Positions 1 through 8,322 are shown, counted from the first letter of the stretch. The stretch is DNA of 29,314 bases from CAZVAN01 sp964625245 (GCA_964625245.1 CAZVAN010000008.1:1-29314), one strand, 5' to 3'. Numbers and translations are program-made. The notes: generated from the letters alone by a model not told the origin.

Positions 1-1
1 C

Positions 2-361
2 TGGATTCATGCCGAAGATCACTCCTCCGGCGTACTGACTATCCTGGAAAAAGGTAAGATTGGCAGTACCTACTTGATTGGAGCTAACGGTGAAAAAACC
101 AATAAAGAAGTAGTTGAGGCTATTTTAGAACTTATGGGTAAGGACCCAAACGATTACGAGCACGTAAACGACCGGCCCGGACACGACCTGCGCTATGCCA
201 TAGACTCTAGCAAATTGCGCACTGAGCTGGGCTGGGAGCCAAAATATACTGATTTTCATGAGGGTCTGCGCCAGACAATAGATTGGTATAAGGGCAATGA
301 AGCTTGGTGGAAACCGCAAAAAGCCGAAACCGAAGCCCGTTATAAGGAGCTGGGACGATGA
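2..361 (+). CDS. rfbB: dTDP-glucose 4,6-dehydratase, C-terminal part (5' truncated by window edge)
   Basis: The reading frame is open from base 2, so the gene begins upstream of the window. The first residues, WIHAEDHSSGVLTILEKG, match the conserved WIxVEDHxxAL segment of RmlB/RfbB. Further on come the family's C-terminal RPGHDLRYAIDSSKLRTELGW block (about residues 52-72 of the visible part) and a closing GLRQTIDWY. RfbB is a short-chain dehydrogenase/reductase that converts dTDP-glucose to dTDP-4-dehydro-6-deoxyglucose, the second step of dTDP-L-rhamnose synthesis. The catalytic YxxxK and the nucleotide-binding loop lie outside the window. The stop TGA overlaps the ATG of rfbC (ATGA), so the two are translationally coupled. 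An internal TTG at 74 is not a real start, because conserved family sequence continues upstream of it. Confidence 0.93.
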   Translation, partial: WIHAEDHSSGVLTILEKGKIGSTYLIGANGEKTNKEVVEAILELMGKDPNDYEHVNDRPGHDLRYAIDSSKLRTELGWEPKYTDFHEGLRQTIDWYKGNEAWWKPQKAETEARYKELGR

Positions 362-918
362 ACGAACCGCCAAAATTTACAGTCAAAAAAACCACCATTG
401 AAGGCCTGTGGACCGTAAGTCTAAAAGTTATTCCTGACGCCCGCGGTTCGGTTATGGAATCCTACCGAGAGTCTGATTTTACCGCTTCTGGCCTGCCCTC
501 GCTGGGGCCGCGCGGCCAAGTTAACGCTACGCTAAGCCTTAAGGGCTCCATCCGCGGTATTCATGCCGAGTATGCCCATAAGTTTTTACAAATCGCCAGC
601 GGAAAGGTGTTTGCCGTTATTGTAGACTTGCGTAAAGATTCGCCAACCGTCGGCCAATGGCTGAGTTTTGAGATTGAGCGCGGCCAGGGATTGTTTGTGT
701 CAAAGGGCCTTGGTAATAGTTTTCAGTCCATTAGCGACGAACCGTCCATTTACCTGTACCACTTCGAGGAAGAGTGGAGCCCTAATATGCCCGGTAAGGC
801 TTGCAACCCACTCGACCAGGAGCTTGGTATCAACTGGCCCATACCGCTTGACGCCGGTATGATAATTTCTGACAAAGACGGCAATAATCCTTCTTTAAAA
901 GAGGCTTTAGGCCAATAA
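358..918 (+). CDS. rfbC: dTDP-4-dehydrorhamnose 3,5-epimerase (actinobacterial-type RmlC)
   Basis: A 186-residue cupin-fold epimerase that converts dTDP-4-dehydro-6-deoxyglucose to dTDP-4-dehydro-L-rhamnose. The IRGIH motif supplies the expected catalytic base (His69), followed by the conserved VFAVIVDLRKDSPTVGQW strand. The motif after His69 reads AEYAHK rather than the HxQ of enterobacterial RmlC, and the usual GFAHGF loop reads GLGNSF. From memory these variants are typical of the actinobacterial branch of the family, where the enzyme still belongs to the rhamnose pathway. A Tyr-rich YLYHFEEEWSP segment occupies the place of the family's catalytic Tyr region. The gene overlaps rfbB by four bases and rfbD by one (TAATG). 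Its position inside a complete rfbB-C-D-A set makes a 3,5-epimerase role very likely. Confidence 0.9.
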   Translation: MNEPPKFTVKKTTIEGLWTVSLKVIPDARGSVMESYRESDFTASGLPSLGPRGQVNATLSLKGSIRGIHAEYAHKFLQIASGKVFAVIVDLRKDSPTVGQWLSFEIERGQGLFVSKGLGNSFQSISDEPSIYLYHFEEEWSPNMPGKACNPLDQELGINWPIPLDAGMIISDKDGNNPSLKEALGQ

Positions 919-1772
919 TGGACGATTCAAAGATTTTAATAACTGGCGCCAATGGCCAGCTAGGACTAGCCCTTAAGGCTAAATACCCCAATGCCAAAAT
1001 CACCGATTCAAAAGAGTTGGATATTAGTGATAAGGATTCTGTTATGACATTTGACTGGAGCAGTATAAACACAATCTTAAACGCTGCTGCTTATACTAAT
1101 GTGGACGGTGCCGAAACATCCGAAGGGCGAGTTGCGGCCTGGAAAGTAAACGCTCTGGGGCCAACTAATCTAGCCAAGATTGCCCGTGACCGAGATATTT
1201 TCTTAGTGCACCTTTCTAGTGACTATGTCTTTGATGGAACAAAATCGCCCCATCTTGAGTCCGAGGACTTTAGCCCACTGAGTGTATATGGCGCCACCAA
1301 AGCGGCCGGCGATATCATGGTAAGCACACTGCCGAGGTACTGTATTTTAAGGGCTTCTTGGGTGGTGGGTGAAGGTAAGAATTTCGTACGGACTATGCTC
1401 GATGTCGGCAAAAAGGGAGTAGCGCCTACGGTGGTTCACGATCAAAAAGGCCGTTTAACTTTTACCAGTGAACTAGTCAACGCCATAGACCATTTATTAA
1501 AAAATAATGTGGCTTATGGAACTTACAATGTTAGTAATGACGGCGATCCTTGCAGTTGGGCGGACATTACTCGGACTATTTTTAGCATGGCTGGGTTTAA
1601 CCTTAACGTCACCAACGCCACTACTGCCGAATATTATGCCGGCAAAGGTGGAGTAGCCCCCCGCCCCCTAAATAGCACTTTGGATCTTAGCAAGCTCAAA
1701 GCTACTGGTTTTGGCTCACGAAACTGGCACGACGATTTAAAAGACTACGTTAAAAAGGAGTTAGGAAAATGA
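918..1772 (+). CDS. rfbD: dTDP-4-dehydrorhamnose reductase
   Basis: A 284-residue extended short-chain reductase that makes dTDP-L-rhamnose by NAD(P)H-dependent reduction of the 4-keto group. The N-terminus has the Rossmann loop TGANGQLG (G10-x2-G13-x2-G16). The LSSDYVFDG segment is at residues 99-107 and the catalytic Tyr124/Lys128 pair lies in YGATK. A late RPLNSTLDLSKL block is the family's usual C-terminal signature. The length is normal for RfbD. The ATG overlaps the rfbC stop by one base, and the gene's own TGA overlaps the rfbA start (ATGA), so it sits in the middle of a coupled operon. Confidence 0.95.
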   Translation: MDDSKILITGANGQLGLALKAKYPNAKITDSKELDISDKDSVMTFDWSSINTILNAAAYTNVDGAETSEGRVAAWKVNALGPTNLAKIARDRDIFLVHLSSDYVFDGTKSPHLESEDFSPLSVYGATKAAGDIMVSTLPRYCILRASWVVGEGKNFVRTMLDVGKKGVAPTVVHDQKGRLTFTSELVNAIDHLLKNNVAYGTYNVSNDGDPCSWADITRTIFSMAGFNLNVTNATTAEYYAGKGGVAPRPLNSTLDLSKLKATGFGSRNWHDDLKDYVKKELGK

Positions 1773-2635
1773 AGGGAATAATTTTAGCTGGCGGCAGTGG
1801 CACTCGCCTCTACCCCATAACCATAGCCGTTAGTAAGCAGCTTATACCAATATACGATAAGCCGATGATCTATTATCCCTTGAGTACGCTTATCAACGCT
1901 GGTATTCGTGAAATTCTTATTATCTCCACCCCAACCGACCTGCCTCGCTTCGAGCAATTACTTGGTGACGGCAGCCAAATTGGCTGCAGCTTTACCTATA
2001 AAGTCCAGGAGGAACCGAAAGGCCTAGCTGATGCCTATATAGTCGGTGCCGATTTTATAGGCAGCGACAAAGTCGCCATGATACTAGGCGACAATATTTT
2101 CTATGGTTCAAAGATGGAACAAGACCTTAAGCAATACACCGACCCCGATGGCGGAGTAATTTTTGGCTACCAGGTGGCCGACCCTGAACGCTACGGCATA
2201 GTAGAATTCGATCGTGACAATAATGTAGTTTCCATAGAAGAAAAGCCAACGGCACCTAAATCAAACTACGCTATACCCGGGTTATATTTCTTCGACAACC
2301 AGGTCATTGAAATAGCCAAGAACGTACAGCCTAGTGCCCGAGGTGAAATTGAAATTACCGAGATACACAGCGCTTACCTTAAAAAAGGTAGCCTCAAAGT
2401 AGCTTTACTAGACCGTGGCACCGCCTGGCTGGATACCGGTACCTTCGAGAGCATGAACCAAGCTTCGCAATTTGTTCAGGTAATAGAGGAACGCCAAGGT
2501 ATTAAAATCGGCTCCATTGAGGAGGCAGCCTGGCGCCAAGGATTCATTGACAATAATCAGTTAGGGAAGTTGGCTGAAAGTTTGCTAAAAAGCGGTTACG
2601 GTAAATACTTAAAATCACTTCTGGAGGATAAATGA
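1769..2635 (+). CDS. rfbA: Glucose-1-phosphate thymidylyltransferase
   Basis: A 288-residue nucleotidyltransferase that makes dTDP-glucose from glucose-1-phosphate and dTTP, the first step of the rhamnose pathway. The nucleotide-binding signature GGSGTRLYPIT begins at Gly8 and is followed by KQLIPIYDKPMIYYPLS, then MILGDNIFYG (metal-binding Asp) and EEKPTAPKSNYA. All are diagnostic of RmlA. The start is supported by an AGGAG just upstream (in AAGGAGTTAGGAAAATG) and by the four-base overlap with rfbD. Family members are usually allosterically inhibited by dTDP-rhamnose; nothing here shows whether that holds. The gene order B-C-D-A differs from the B-D-A-C of enterics. Confidence 0.96.
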   Translation: MKGIILAGGSGTRLYPITIAVSKQLIPIYDKPMIYYPLSTLINAGIREILIISTPTDLPRFEQLLGDGSQIGCSFTYKVQEEPKGLADAYIVGADFIGSDKVAMILGDNIFYGSKMEQDLKQYTDPDGGVIFGYQVADPERYGIVEFDRDNNVVSIEEKPTAPKSNYAIPGLYFFDNQVIEIAKNVQPSARGEIEITEIHSAYLKKGSLKVALLDRGTAWLDTGTFESMNQASQFVQVIEERQGIKIGSIEEAAWRQGFIDNNQLGKLAESLLKSGYGKYLKSLLEDK

Positions 2636-3513
2636 TTCAAAAATGTCCAATCTGCGACCAAGCCAAAGTAGAGTTGTACCTAAAAGATATCGAGTCAGTT
2701 TACAGCGATAAGCCCTACAGTGTATTTCACTGTCAAAATTGTGACCATTATTTTACTAACCCGCTACCTACCTCTAAGGCCTTAGGTAACATCTACGCTA
2801 ATAAATACTCTTACGCGGCTCATTCGCTGATTAATCCTGAAAAGAAAATGCGTGCTGCTCGTTACGCCGACTATGTAGCAACCTTAGGCGTTAATAATGT
2901 TTTGGAGATTGGCTGTATGCACGGCTTACTACTTATTGAACTAGAGCGTAACAATATAAAGGCTCAAGGCATTGAGCCCGATGCCGATGCCGTTAAGCAT
3001 TGTCGATCTTTAGGTTTAGATGTTACGAAGAGTTCTCTCGAAGAATTTATTAAGAAACAACCTGCCAAGAAGTATGACGCCATCATCATGAGCCATGTAC
3101 TTGAGCATATAGTAGAGCCTAAAAATCAGATTGATTTGCTGAAAAAACATCTGAATAAGAACGGGCATTTAATAATTATTGTTCCAAACTCAAATGCTAG
3201 AACCAGAAAATTATTTGGTCGATACTGGGGTTATTGGCAAGTGCCGATTCATATTAACCACTTTAATGGTAAATCCATAACATGGCTTCTAAAGAACTCC
3301 GGGTTTGAGGTTGATAATATTAAGTACGTTGGTGCCGATTCGCTGTTTTTCTTGTCCACCACCGCTAATCGCTTAGGCGCCAAAAATGAGAGCCACAACC
3401 TTTCCTTGCCGAAAAAGGTAGTAGTAAAAGTGTCCTCTGTAGTTCTTCGCCCTTGGTACCACCTAGGCAGCGAGGATATGGTAGTAGATGCTCGTGTACA
3501 CGGTAAAAAATAG
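2632..3513 (+). CDS. Zinc-ribbon class I SAM-dependent methyltransferase
   Basis: A 293-residue protein with an N-terminal zinc ribbon (Cys5-x2-Cys8 and Cys34-x2-Cys37) followed by a class I methyltransferase domain. Motif I is VLEIGCMHG at about residues 90-98, an acidic IEPDADA motif II follows, and SHVLEHI is the usual post-motif segment. This architecture is common in polysaccharide clusters, where such enzymes methylate sugars or sugar nucleotides. The C-terminal 60 residues carry no motif I recognise. An SD (GGAGG, five bases from the ATG) and a four-base overlap with rfbA place it in the rhamnose operon, which suggests it modifies the rhamnose glycan or its precursor. The exact substrate cannot be read from sequence. 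It ends six bases before a convergent gene. Confidence 0.82.
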   Translation: MIQKCPICDQAKVELYLKDIESVYSDKPYSVFHCQNCDHYFTNPLPTSKALGNIYANKYSYAAHSLINPEKKMRAARYADYVATLGVNNVLEIGCMHGLLLIELERNNIKAQGIEPDADAVKHCRSLGLDVTKSSLEEFIKKQPAKKYDAIIMSHVLEHIVEPKNQIDLLKKHLNKNGHLIIIVPNSNARTRKLFGRYWGYWQVPIHINHFNGKSITWLLKNSGFEVDNIKYVGADSLFFLSTTANRLGAKNESHNLSLPKKVVVKVSSVVLRPWYHLGSEDMVVDARVHGKK

Positions 3514-3519
3514 TTCTCC

Positions 3520-4170
3520 TTATTGAATCACGTCGGTGTAAAGATAGGTATTTTTGGCCTGCTTAAGAGCTTGGGTTGGTTCGTCTACAACGCTGGCGTT
3601 GCTTTTCAAAAAATGCCTGACTAACTCCAACTTTGCTCGGCCGAAAGAATTTACAAACGCTACATCCAGACAGCTTATTAATGCAGGTGTGACAGTTACT
3701 CGAGCTGTCTTGCCGTCTCTATAGCCAATTGCTAGTTCATCGGTTGGTGCAGTAGCCACCGAGCCAGGCTGGATACCACCGGTGTGGTAGCCATCACCAA
3801 TCCCGAACTGGCCAATAGCAAAATCAACCTCTTTTAAGTAGTCGCCTAGCTTATTACTGAAGTGTTCACCTGTTTCCTCTAAGGACTTATTTAATTGCAG
3901 TATTGGCTCAGCGTTCAATCTGGAGCCTTGTGCTCGTAGCTTATGCCAGTTGGTATCTACTTCATCTACTCCATAGATGTCGTCCACTAGCGTTGTTAGT
4001 AGCAAATTATCAGAGTTTTGTATAAGCCTAGCAGCTTGGGTCGCTATTGGTATAGAGGATCCTCCAGAAATTAACCACAGAATTTTTTCGTTCTGGGCCA
4101 TGTGTTCATTGATTAGTTGAGCTATGGCAAGACTAGCTTGCTCAGTTCGTTTTACTACTACAATCTTCAT
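3520..4170 (-). CDS. 6-phosphogluconolactonase / glucosamine-6-P isomerase-like protein
   Basis: A 216-residue member of the 6PGL/NagB sugar-phosphate isomerase fold. The early phosphate-binding loop is SGGSS (residues 35-39). The C-terminal-half signature reads FGIGDGYHTGGIQPG (122-136), against the family's GxGxDGHTASLFPG, so the catalytic-loop His129 is present. The other diagnostic block, normally WxDERxVPxxxxxSN, is only loosely kept: VDDIYGVDEVDTNWHKLR at 62-79. Hydrolysis of 6-phosphogluconolactone is therefore plausible but not secure. A different phosphosugar substrate is possible. On the minus strand a TAAAAT (4182-4177) lies six bases upstream of the ATG, so the message may be leaderless. 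The gene is divergent from the 2H-like gene and converges on the methyltransferase. Confidence 0.72.
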   Translation of the reverse strand: MKIVVVKRTEQASLAIAQLINEHMAQNEKILWLISGGSSIPIATQAARLIQNSDNLLLTTLVDDIYGVDEVDTNWHKLRAQGSRLNAEPILQLNKSLEETGEHFSNKLGDYLKEVDFAIGQFGIGDGYHTGGIQPGSVATAPTDELAIGYRDGKTARVTVTPALISCLDVAFVNSFGRAKLELVRHFLKSNASVVDEPTQALKQAKNTYLYTDVIQ

Positions 4171-4207
4171 GACAATATTTTAATGTTTAAAAAGACAAGA
4201 CCTACGA

Positions 4208-4236
4208 TTGACTTTTCATCTATTTAAATGTATAAT
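4208..4236 (+). promoter_or_regulatory. Strong sigma70-type promoter, probably for a leaderless mRNA
   Basis: TTGACT (4208-4213), a 17-base spacer and a perfect TATAAT (4231-4236). Transcription should start about 4243-4246, which coincides with an in-frame GTG at 4246. The ATG at 4228 would lie inside the promoter and upstream of the transcript, so it cannot be the start if this promoter is used. Confidence 0.8.
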
Positions 4237-4245
4237 AGGTGTGTT

Positions 4246-4980
4246 GTGTCAGAAGCAAAAACCTTTAATGATTTCTTGGAAAGCCAAGGCCAAGTTTACG
4301 ATAAGTTCAGAGCCACTAGCGCTGAAGTTGGCGTAAGTCGTGGTATAGAAAAAGATCCTGGGACCGAACCCCAAGGCGCATTTTTAGTTGCCTGGCGTTA
4401 TCCAGATGAAAAATCAGCTCTAATACAAGAATTCTCCCTTGAGATTAGTGACCTAGTAGCCGCCATCCCTTACGGAATTGATAATGCCCATACAACTGTG
4501 TCTGACTATGGCCTCAAGCCCGAACTAGTAATTAATCCTGGGGATAATATAGACCACCAGGAGATTTTATCCAATCTCGGCTTGGCTGTAAGAAAAGCCC
4601 TCGATATAAGTGAGAACAGTAAAGTCAGCGGCTTCGGCGTCGAGTTTGAAGATACTCCTACTAATGGTAAATCCATTATAGCCACCGGCATCCCTACTGA
4701 ATCCATCTGGCAGTTGAATCAACAGATATTAAAGCAGGCGAATGCCTTAGGAATTGATTTAGGGGGCAGCTGGGGCACACACATGACTGTTAGTCGATTC
4801 CTAGAGGATAAACCTACTGAATCAAGGGCTGTTGCCGGACTCATGAAATTAATAAAAGAGACTCCGGCAATTGGCCCAATTAAGCCAGTTGCCATTGACG
4901 TAGGCTTTTTTCACTCTAGCCCCGACGGTTTTAAGTTTACAACTTCTGATCGATTTGAGATTGCTAAATCTAATTTCTGA
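4246..4980 (+). CDS. Putative 2H phosphoesterase-superfamily protein
   Basis: I do not recognise a named family, but the 244-residue product has two H-x-T motifs, His82-Thr-Thr84 in NAHTTVSDYG and His179-Met-Thr181 in GTHMTVSRF, about 97 residues apart. Each motif is followed by a short hydrophobic strand. Paired H-x-[ST] motifs at this spacing are the hallmark of 2H phosphoesterases (LigT, CPDase and ThpR-like), which act on cyclic or 2',3'-phosphodiesters of RNA or nucleotides. There is no signal peptide or membrane segment. I chose GTG 4246 because the strong -10 box covers bases 4231-4236, and the longer reading frame from ATG 4228 would begin upstream of the transcript. The neighbours do not suggest a substrate. 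Confidence 0.6.
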   Translation: MSEAKTFNDFLESQGQVYDKFRATSAEVGVSRGIEKDPGTEPQGAFLVAWRYPDEKSALIQEFSLEISDLVAAIPYGIDNAHTTVSDYGLKPELVINPGDNIDHQEILSNLGLAVRKALDISENSKVSGFGVEFEDTPTNGKSIIATGIPTESIWQLNQQILKQANALGIDLGGSWGTHMTVSRFLEDKPTESRAVAGLMKLIKETPAIGPIKPVAIDVGFFHSSPDGFKFTTSDRFEIAKSNF

Positions 4981-4994
4981 TATTCTTATTTAGT

Positions 4995-5759
4995 ATGAAG
5001 ATCCTCGTGGCGATTCCAGTCTATAACTGCGAAAAACAAATCTCGCGAGTTTTGCTCGGCTTTAATAAAAAACTTTTAGAGAGGGTTGATAAAGTTATCG
5101 TGATTGATAACGGCAGTACTGACGATACAGTCCGTGCAGCAAAAACCACTGCTAAAAAAATTGGCAGTCCGAAAATTGAAGTTTGGCAAAATAAGAACAA
5201 CTACAATTTAGGTGGCACGCATAAGGTCGCCTTTTTGACAGGCGAGAAATTGAACATGGATTATGTGGCCATTCTCCACGGTGATAATCAGGCCAAAACC
5301 GAAGAACTTAATTTATTGATTGATGCGGCTGATAAAAACCCTGAGTTTGGCGCAATTTTAGGCTGCCGGTTCATGAGAGGCTCTAAGTTAGTCGGCTATA
5401 ACTGGAAACGTGTATGGGGCAACCGAGTTATCAATTGGGCTTACACTATTGTTGCCTTGCGGCCCAGCCGGGACCTTGGTTCAGGTCTAAACTTATTCAG
5501 GCTTAAGGATTTGGCTGACCATAACTATCTTGGTTTTGGCGATAACATAACTTTTAATATCGACCTGCTGCTTGATTATTTTAAAAAGAAGACGCCTCTT
5601 AAATTTGTGCCGATCAGCTGGTCCGAGACTGACCAAGTCAGCAATGCCCGTAATTTCCAAGTCGGCAAGACCGCTCTTATAAAGCTGTTACTCTGGCGCT
5701 TTAGCAAAGAGCAGCGTATTAAACGAACCCCCGACTTCTACCAGTCTGCTAAAGTTTAA
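4995..5759 (+). CDS. GT2 family glycosyltransferase
   Basis: A 254-residue soluble GT-A glycosyltransferase. It opens with the family-2 strand ILVAIPVYNCE, then VIDNGSTDDT (nucleotide binding). The metal-binding DxD position reads HGDNQ (residues 95-99), a variant also seen in DPM1/GtrB-like GT2 enzymes. The downstream RDLGSGLNLFRL and the GFGDNITFNIDLL segments resemble acceptor-side regions of polyprenyl-phosphate transferases, but there are no C-terminal membrane helices, so the acceptor is unknown. No clear ribosome binding site precedes the ATG. It starts the plus-strand cassette that runs to the GtrA gene, with the nucleotidyltransferase only two bases downstream. Confidence 0.83.
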   Translation: MKILVAIPVYNCEKQISRVLLGFNKKLLERVDKVIVIDNGSTDDTVRAAKTTAKKIGSPKIEVWQNKNNYNLGGTHKVAFLTGEKLNMDYVAILHGDNQAKTEELNLLIDAADKNPEFGAILGCRFMRGSKLVGYNWKRVWGNRVINWAYTIVALRPSRDLGSGLNLFRLKDLADHNYLGFGDNITFNIDLLLDYFKKKTPLKFVPISWSETDQVSNARNFQVGKTALIKLLLWRFSKEQRIKRTPDFYQSAKV

Positions 5760-5761
5760 AT

Positions 5762-6496
5762 ATGCGTTCGCTACAAATACTGATGCCTCTCGGTGGTCTT
5801 GGCTCTAGATTTGCTCAGGCTGGCTTTGACTTGCCAAAACCGTTGATTGAAGTAGACGGCCAGCCGATGTTTCAAAAAGCCCTGTCCAGCCTAGTAGATA
5901 TTGATGTTCCTAAAAACTATCTGTTTGTCATTAGGCAGGAGCATGTCGACAACCAGAAGCTAGACGAATTAATTATGAGGGTACTGCCTGAAGCTAATGT
6001 GATTATTATTCCAGAAGTAACCCGGGGCGCAGCCGAAACAGCCCTAGCCGCTAAAGATCAGCTAGATCCACAAGCTGGCCTGATTGTTATGGACTGCGAC
6101 TTGTGGTTCAAAAGCTCCAGCTATGACCAAATGGTTATGGATTCATTGGGCGGCAGCTCTAGTATTTCAGGCGGTTTAATAACCTTTGAGTCCAGCGAGC
6201 CGCGCTACAGCTATGCAGAAGTTGGTGATAACGATATGGTAGTGCGTACGGCTGAAAAAGTAGTGATATCTACTCACGCTATAACCGGTGCTTACTATTT
6301 TGCAACTGCTCAAGATTTTATAGACTCAGCCGAGGTATTAATTAGCCGACCTGTAGATGAAAAAATGCCAGAATATTACATGTCACTCCTGTACAATATA
6401 CTTATCAATGAAGGCAAAAGAATCCAAGCGGCCTACGTGGACGAGTATGCTTCGTTTGGCACTCCGGAAGAGCTTGCAGTATATTCAAAGCGCTAA
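5762..6496 (+). CDS. Nucleotidyltransferase (sugar- or headgroup-phosphate NTP transferase)
   Basis: A 244-residue NTP_transferase-fold enzyme. The signature is MPLGGLGSRF (residues 8-17), followed by the catalytic lysine in LPKPLIEVDGQPM (Lys26), and an Asp111-Cys-Asp113 metal site in VMDCDLWF. The proteins it most resembles are the short nucleotidyltransferases of capsule loci, including HddC-like and LicC-like enzymes, rather than RmlA or GalU. It should join a nucleotide to a phosphorylated sugar, alditol or alcohol. An APH-fold kinase domain and a HAD phosphatase in the same gene run could make and trim its substrate. Its end overlaps the start of the next gene. Confidence 0.8.
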   Translation: MRSLQILMPLGGLGSRFAQAGFDLPKPLIEVDGQPMFQKALSSLVDIDVPKNYLFVIRQEHVDNQKLDELIMRVLPEANVIIIPEVTRGAAETALAAKDQLDPQAGLIVMDCDLWFKSSSYDQMVMDSLGGSSSISGGLITFESSEPRYSYAEVGDNDMVVRTAEKVVISTHAITGAYYFATAQDFIDSAEVLISRPVDEKMPEYYMSLLYNILINEGKRIQAAYVDEYASFGTPEELAVYSKR

Positions 6497-8318
6497 GTCG
6501 TACATAAACAGTTCACGCCCACGAAAAATTGTAGCCTCGACCTTATTTTTTTTGGTCTTGTGGTTTGTATGCAGTTACATTTTCTACCGACGTTTTCCTA
6601 ATAATTACCAGCAGCCCAATTTCTTCGGTGAAGAAGGGAATGTTTTTGGTAACAACATAATTAGACACGGCTTCTGGGGTGCTCTAATGACAACCTTCAA
6701 CGGTTATTACATATGGGGGCTTTATATTCTTGAAAAGATTGCATTCATTATCAATAACCTGTTTTATGGCGGTGAGTTTGCTAATTTACCCCGCTGCTTT
6801 TCGATCGTATCGTATGGCTTTTTAGGTTTAATCGCCACTTTGCCACTAATGCTCCTTCGGCGCTACATAAAGCTACCGGCACTAATATTGGCCACTTTGC
6901 TTATTTTGTACGTACCGTTAGGTTGGTGGGATTACGGCGTACTTGGGGCATTGGGAGACATGAAGTTTGCTGTAATTTTCTTGGCATTTCTTTTATTAAT
7001 CTATCGGCACTATTTGCCAAAAAACTCGAGAAAAATCTATTTAGTCGATCTGATTATTCTAATCTGCGCTTACACCAATGTCACCGTTTACGCTATGATG
7101 CCGTTCGCGTTGCTTAGATATTGGCCGGAGCTCAAAGGTCGCCGTCAGATTTGGACCAAAGCTAAAAAATTAATCTTAATTGATCGCTCTGCCCTTAGCC
7201 TCGTTATACTTGCTTTAGCTCTTCTGCCTCAGTTGTATGTAATAAAAACTAAGGGAGTACCGGCTATACCCGGCTACTTGGATCACCCTTATAACTCTAG
7301 GCGGACTGTCGAGATTTTTATATCTCGTTCTTATTTATACGAATTGTTCTTCCCTATCAACCACTTCTTAAATGACTCCGTAGTTGTTGCCTCATTTATT
7401 GCTTTCCTGGGTTTAGGCTGGCGATACTTGGCAAAATATCGAAGTCTATTTGTCTTTAGTCTTCTAACTATTTTCTTTTCAACGTTTCTATTTGTATTTA
7501 AGCGAACCGGGGTTAGCGATTTCTATACTGGCTATAAAGATCCCGGGCCGGCTCAGTTCTTTTTTGCCCAGAACTGGATCTTTGCGTTTATATTCAGTGT
7601 TTTACTTGTAGAAATAGTGAGCAAATTAAAAAAAGTACGCTACCAAGCCACTATTTACGGAGTGTTGGTCGCATTTTTTTTAATATACTGCCTACCCTTT
7701 ACTGGTAGTTTCGGGAAGAATGACTTTGAAGAAAAAACGGTCGGTAATATTTACGCAGAAGCTAAAGCTCTGTGCGCCAAAAAAGCTAACGTATTTGACG
7801 TTACCATATATCCCACACCCGACCAGATATATCATGACATTACGCGCTCTCAGCTGTGTACTCCTTCTGTTATTAATTATCAACCTACCGAAGTCTCGCT
7901 TGGTTTAAAGCCCTACTCAAATAACTACATAGAGTTAGGCACGGGCCCTAACTTTACCCAAACGTTTAAATCTCCCGCTAATAACCTCAACGGTCTGGAT
8001 ATTCTTTTCTCTACCTTCTTAAAAAAACCTAGGTCAGCCTATACTCTTAAGCTTATGGATGCATCTTGCAAGAATGATGTGAGATTAGTCAACGTACACA
8101 CCTCTAAAATAACTGACAACTCCGACTACACCATCCTATTCCCAACGGTTAAGGATTCGGCTGGAAAATCATACTGCTTCACTATTGTTGCCTCAAAGCT
8201 TCCAGTCGACCCGTTGGCAGTCCAGCTTAGTGCGCCAGACGTATATAAAGACGGTGTAGCTACCGTAAACAATAAGATGGTGTCTGAAGATATAGTGTTC
8301 GGACTTCACTATAAATAA
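6447..8318 (+). CDS. Polytopic membrane protein, GT-C glycosyltransferase-like
   Basis: About 623 residues from ATG 6447; an upstream ATG at 6357 would overlap the preceding gene by 140 bases and is less likely. The first two thirds hold about ten predicted membrane helices. After the first helix a loop carries FFGEEGNVFGNN, resembling the acidic first-loop motif of GT-C enzymes that use polyprenyl-phosphate sugars. The last 190 residues, after the final helix (about GVLVAFFLIYCLPF), form a soluble part probably rich in beta strands, with a few cysteines. I recognise no named family, so the GT-C reading is inference from topology and the acidic loop. Context (GT2, nucleotidyltransferase, GtrA) fits transfer of a sugar on the outer face of the membrane. 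Confidence 0.6.
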   Translation: MLRLALRKSLQYIQSAKSYINSSRPRKIVASTLFFLVLWFVCSYIFYRRFPNNYQQPNFFGEEGNVFGNNIIRHGFWGALMTTFNGYYIWGLYILEKIAFIINNLFYGGEFANLPRCFSIVSYGFLGLIATLPLMLLRRYIKLPALILATLLILYVPLGWWDYGVLGALGDMKFAVIFLAFLLLIYRHYLPKNSRKIYLVDLIILICAYTNVTVYAMMPFALLRYWPELKGRRQIWTKAKKLILIDRSALSLVILALALLPQLYVIKTKGVPAIPGYLDHPYNSRRTVEIFISRSYLYELFFPINHFLNDSVVVASFIAFLGLGWRYLAKYRSLFVFSLLTIFFSTFLFVFKRTGVSDFYTGYKDPGPAQFFFAQNWIFAFIFSVLLVEIVSKLKKVRYQATIYGVLVAFFLIYCLPFTGSFGKNDFEEKTVGNIYAEAKALCAKKANVFDVTIYPTPDQIYHDITRSQLCTPSVINYQPTEVSLGLKPYSNNYIELGTGPNFTQTFKSPANNLNGLDILFSTFLKKPRSAYTLKLMDASCKNDVRLVNVHTSKITDNSDYTILFPTVKDSAGKSYCFTIVASKLPVDPLAVQLSAPDVYKDGVATVNNKMVSEDIVFGLHYK

Positions 8319-8322
8319 TCCT

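Noticed and set aside
4228..4245. ATG 4228 as start of the 2H-like gene
   Set aside because: It falls within the -10 region of a near-consensus promoter, so it would not be in the transcript.
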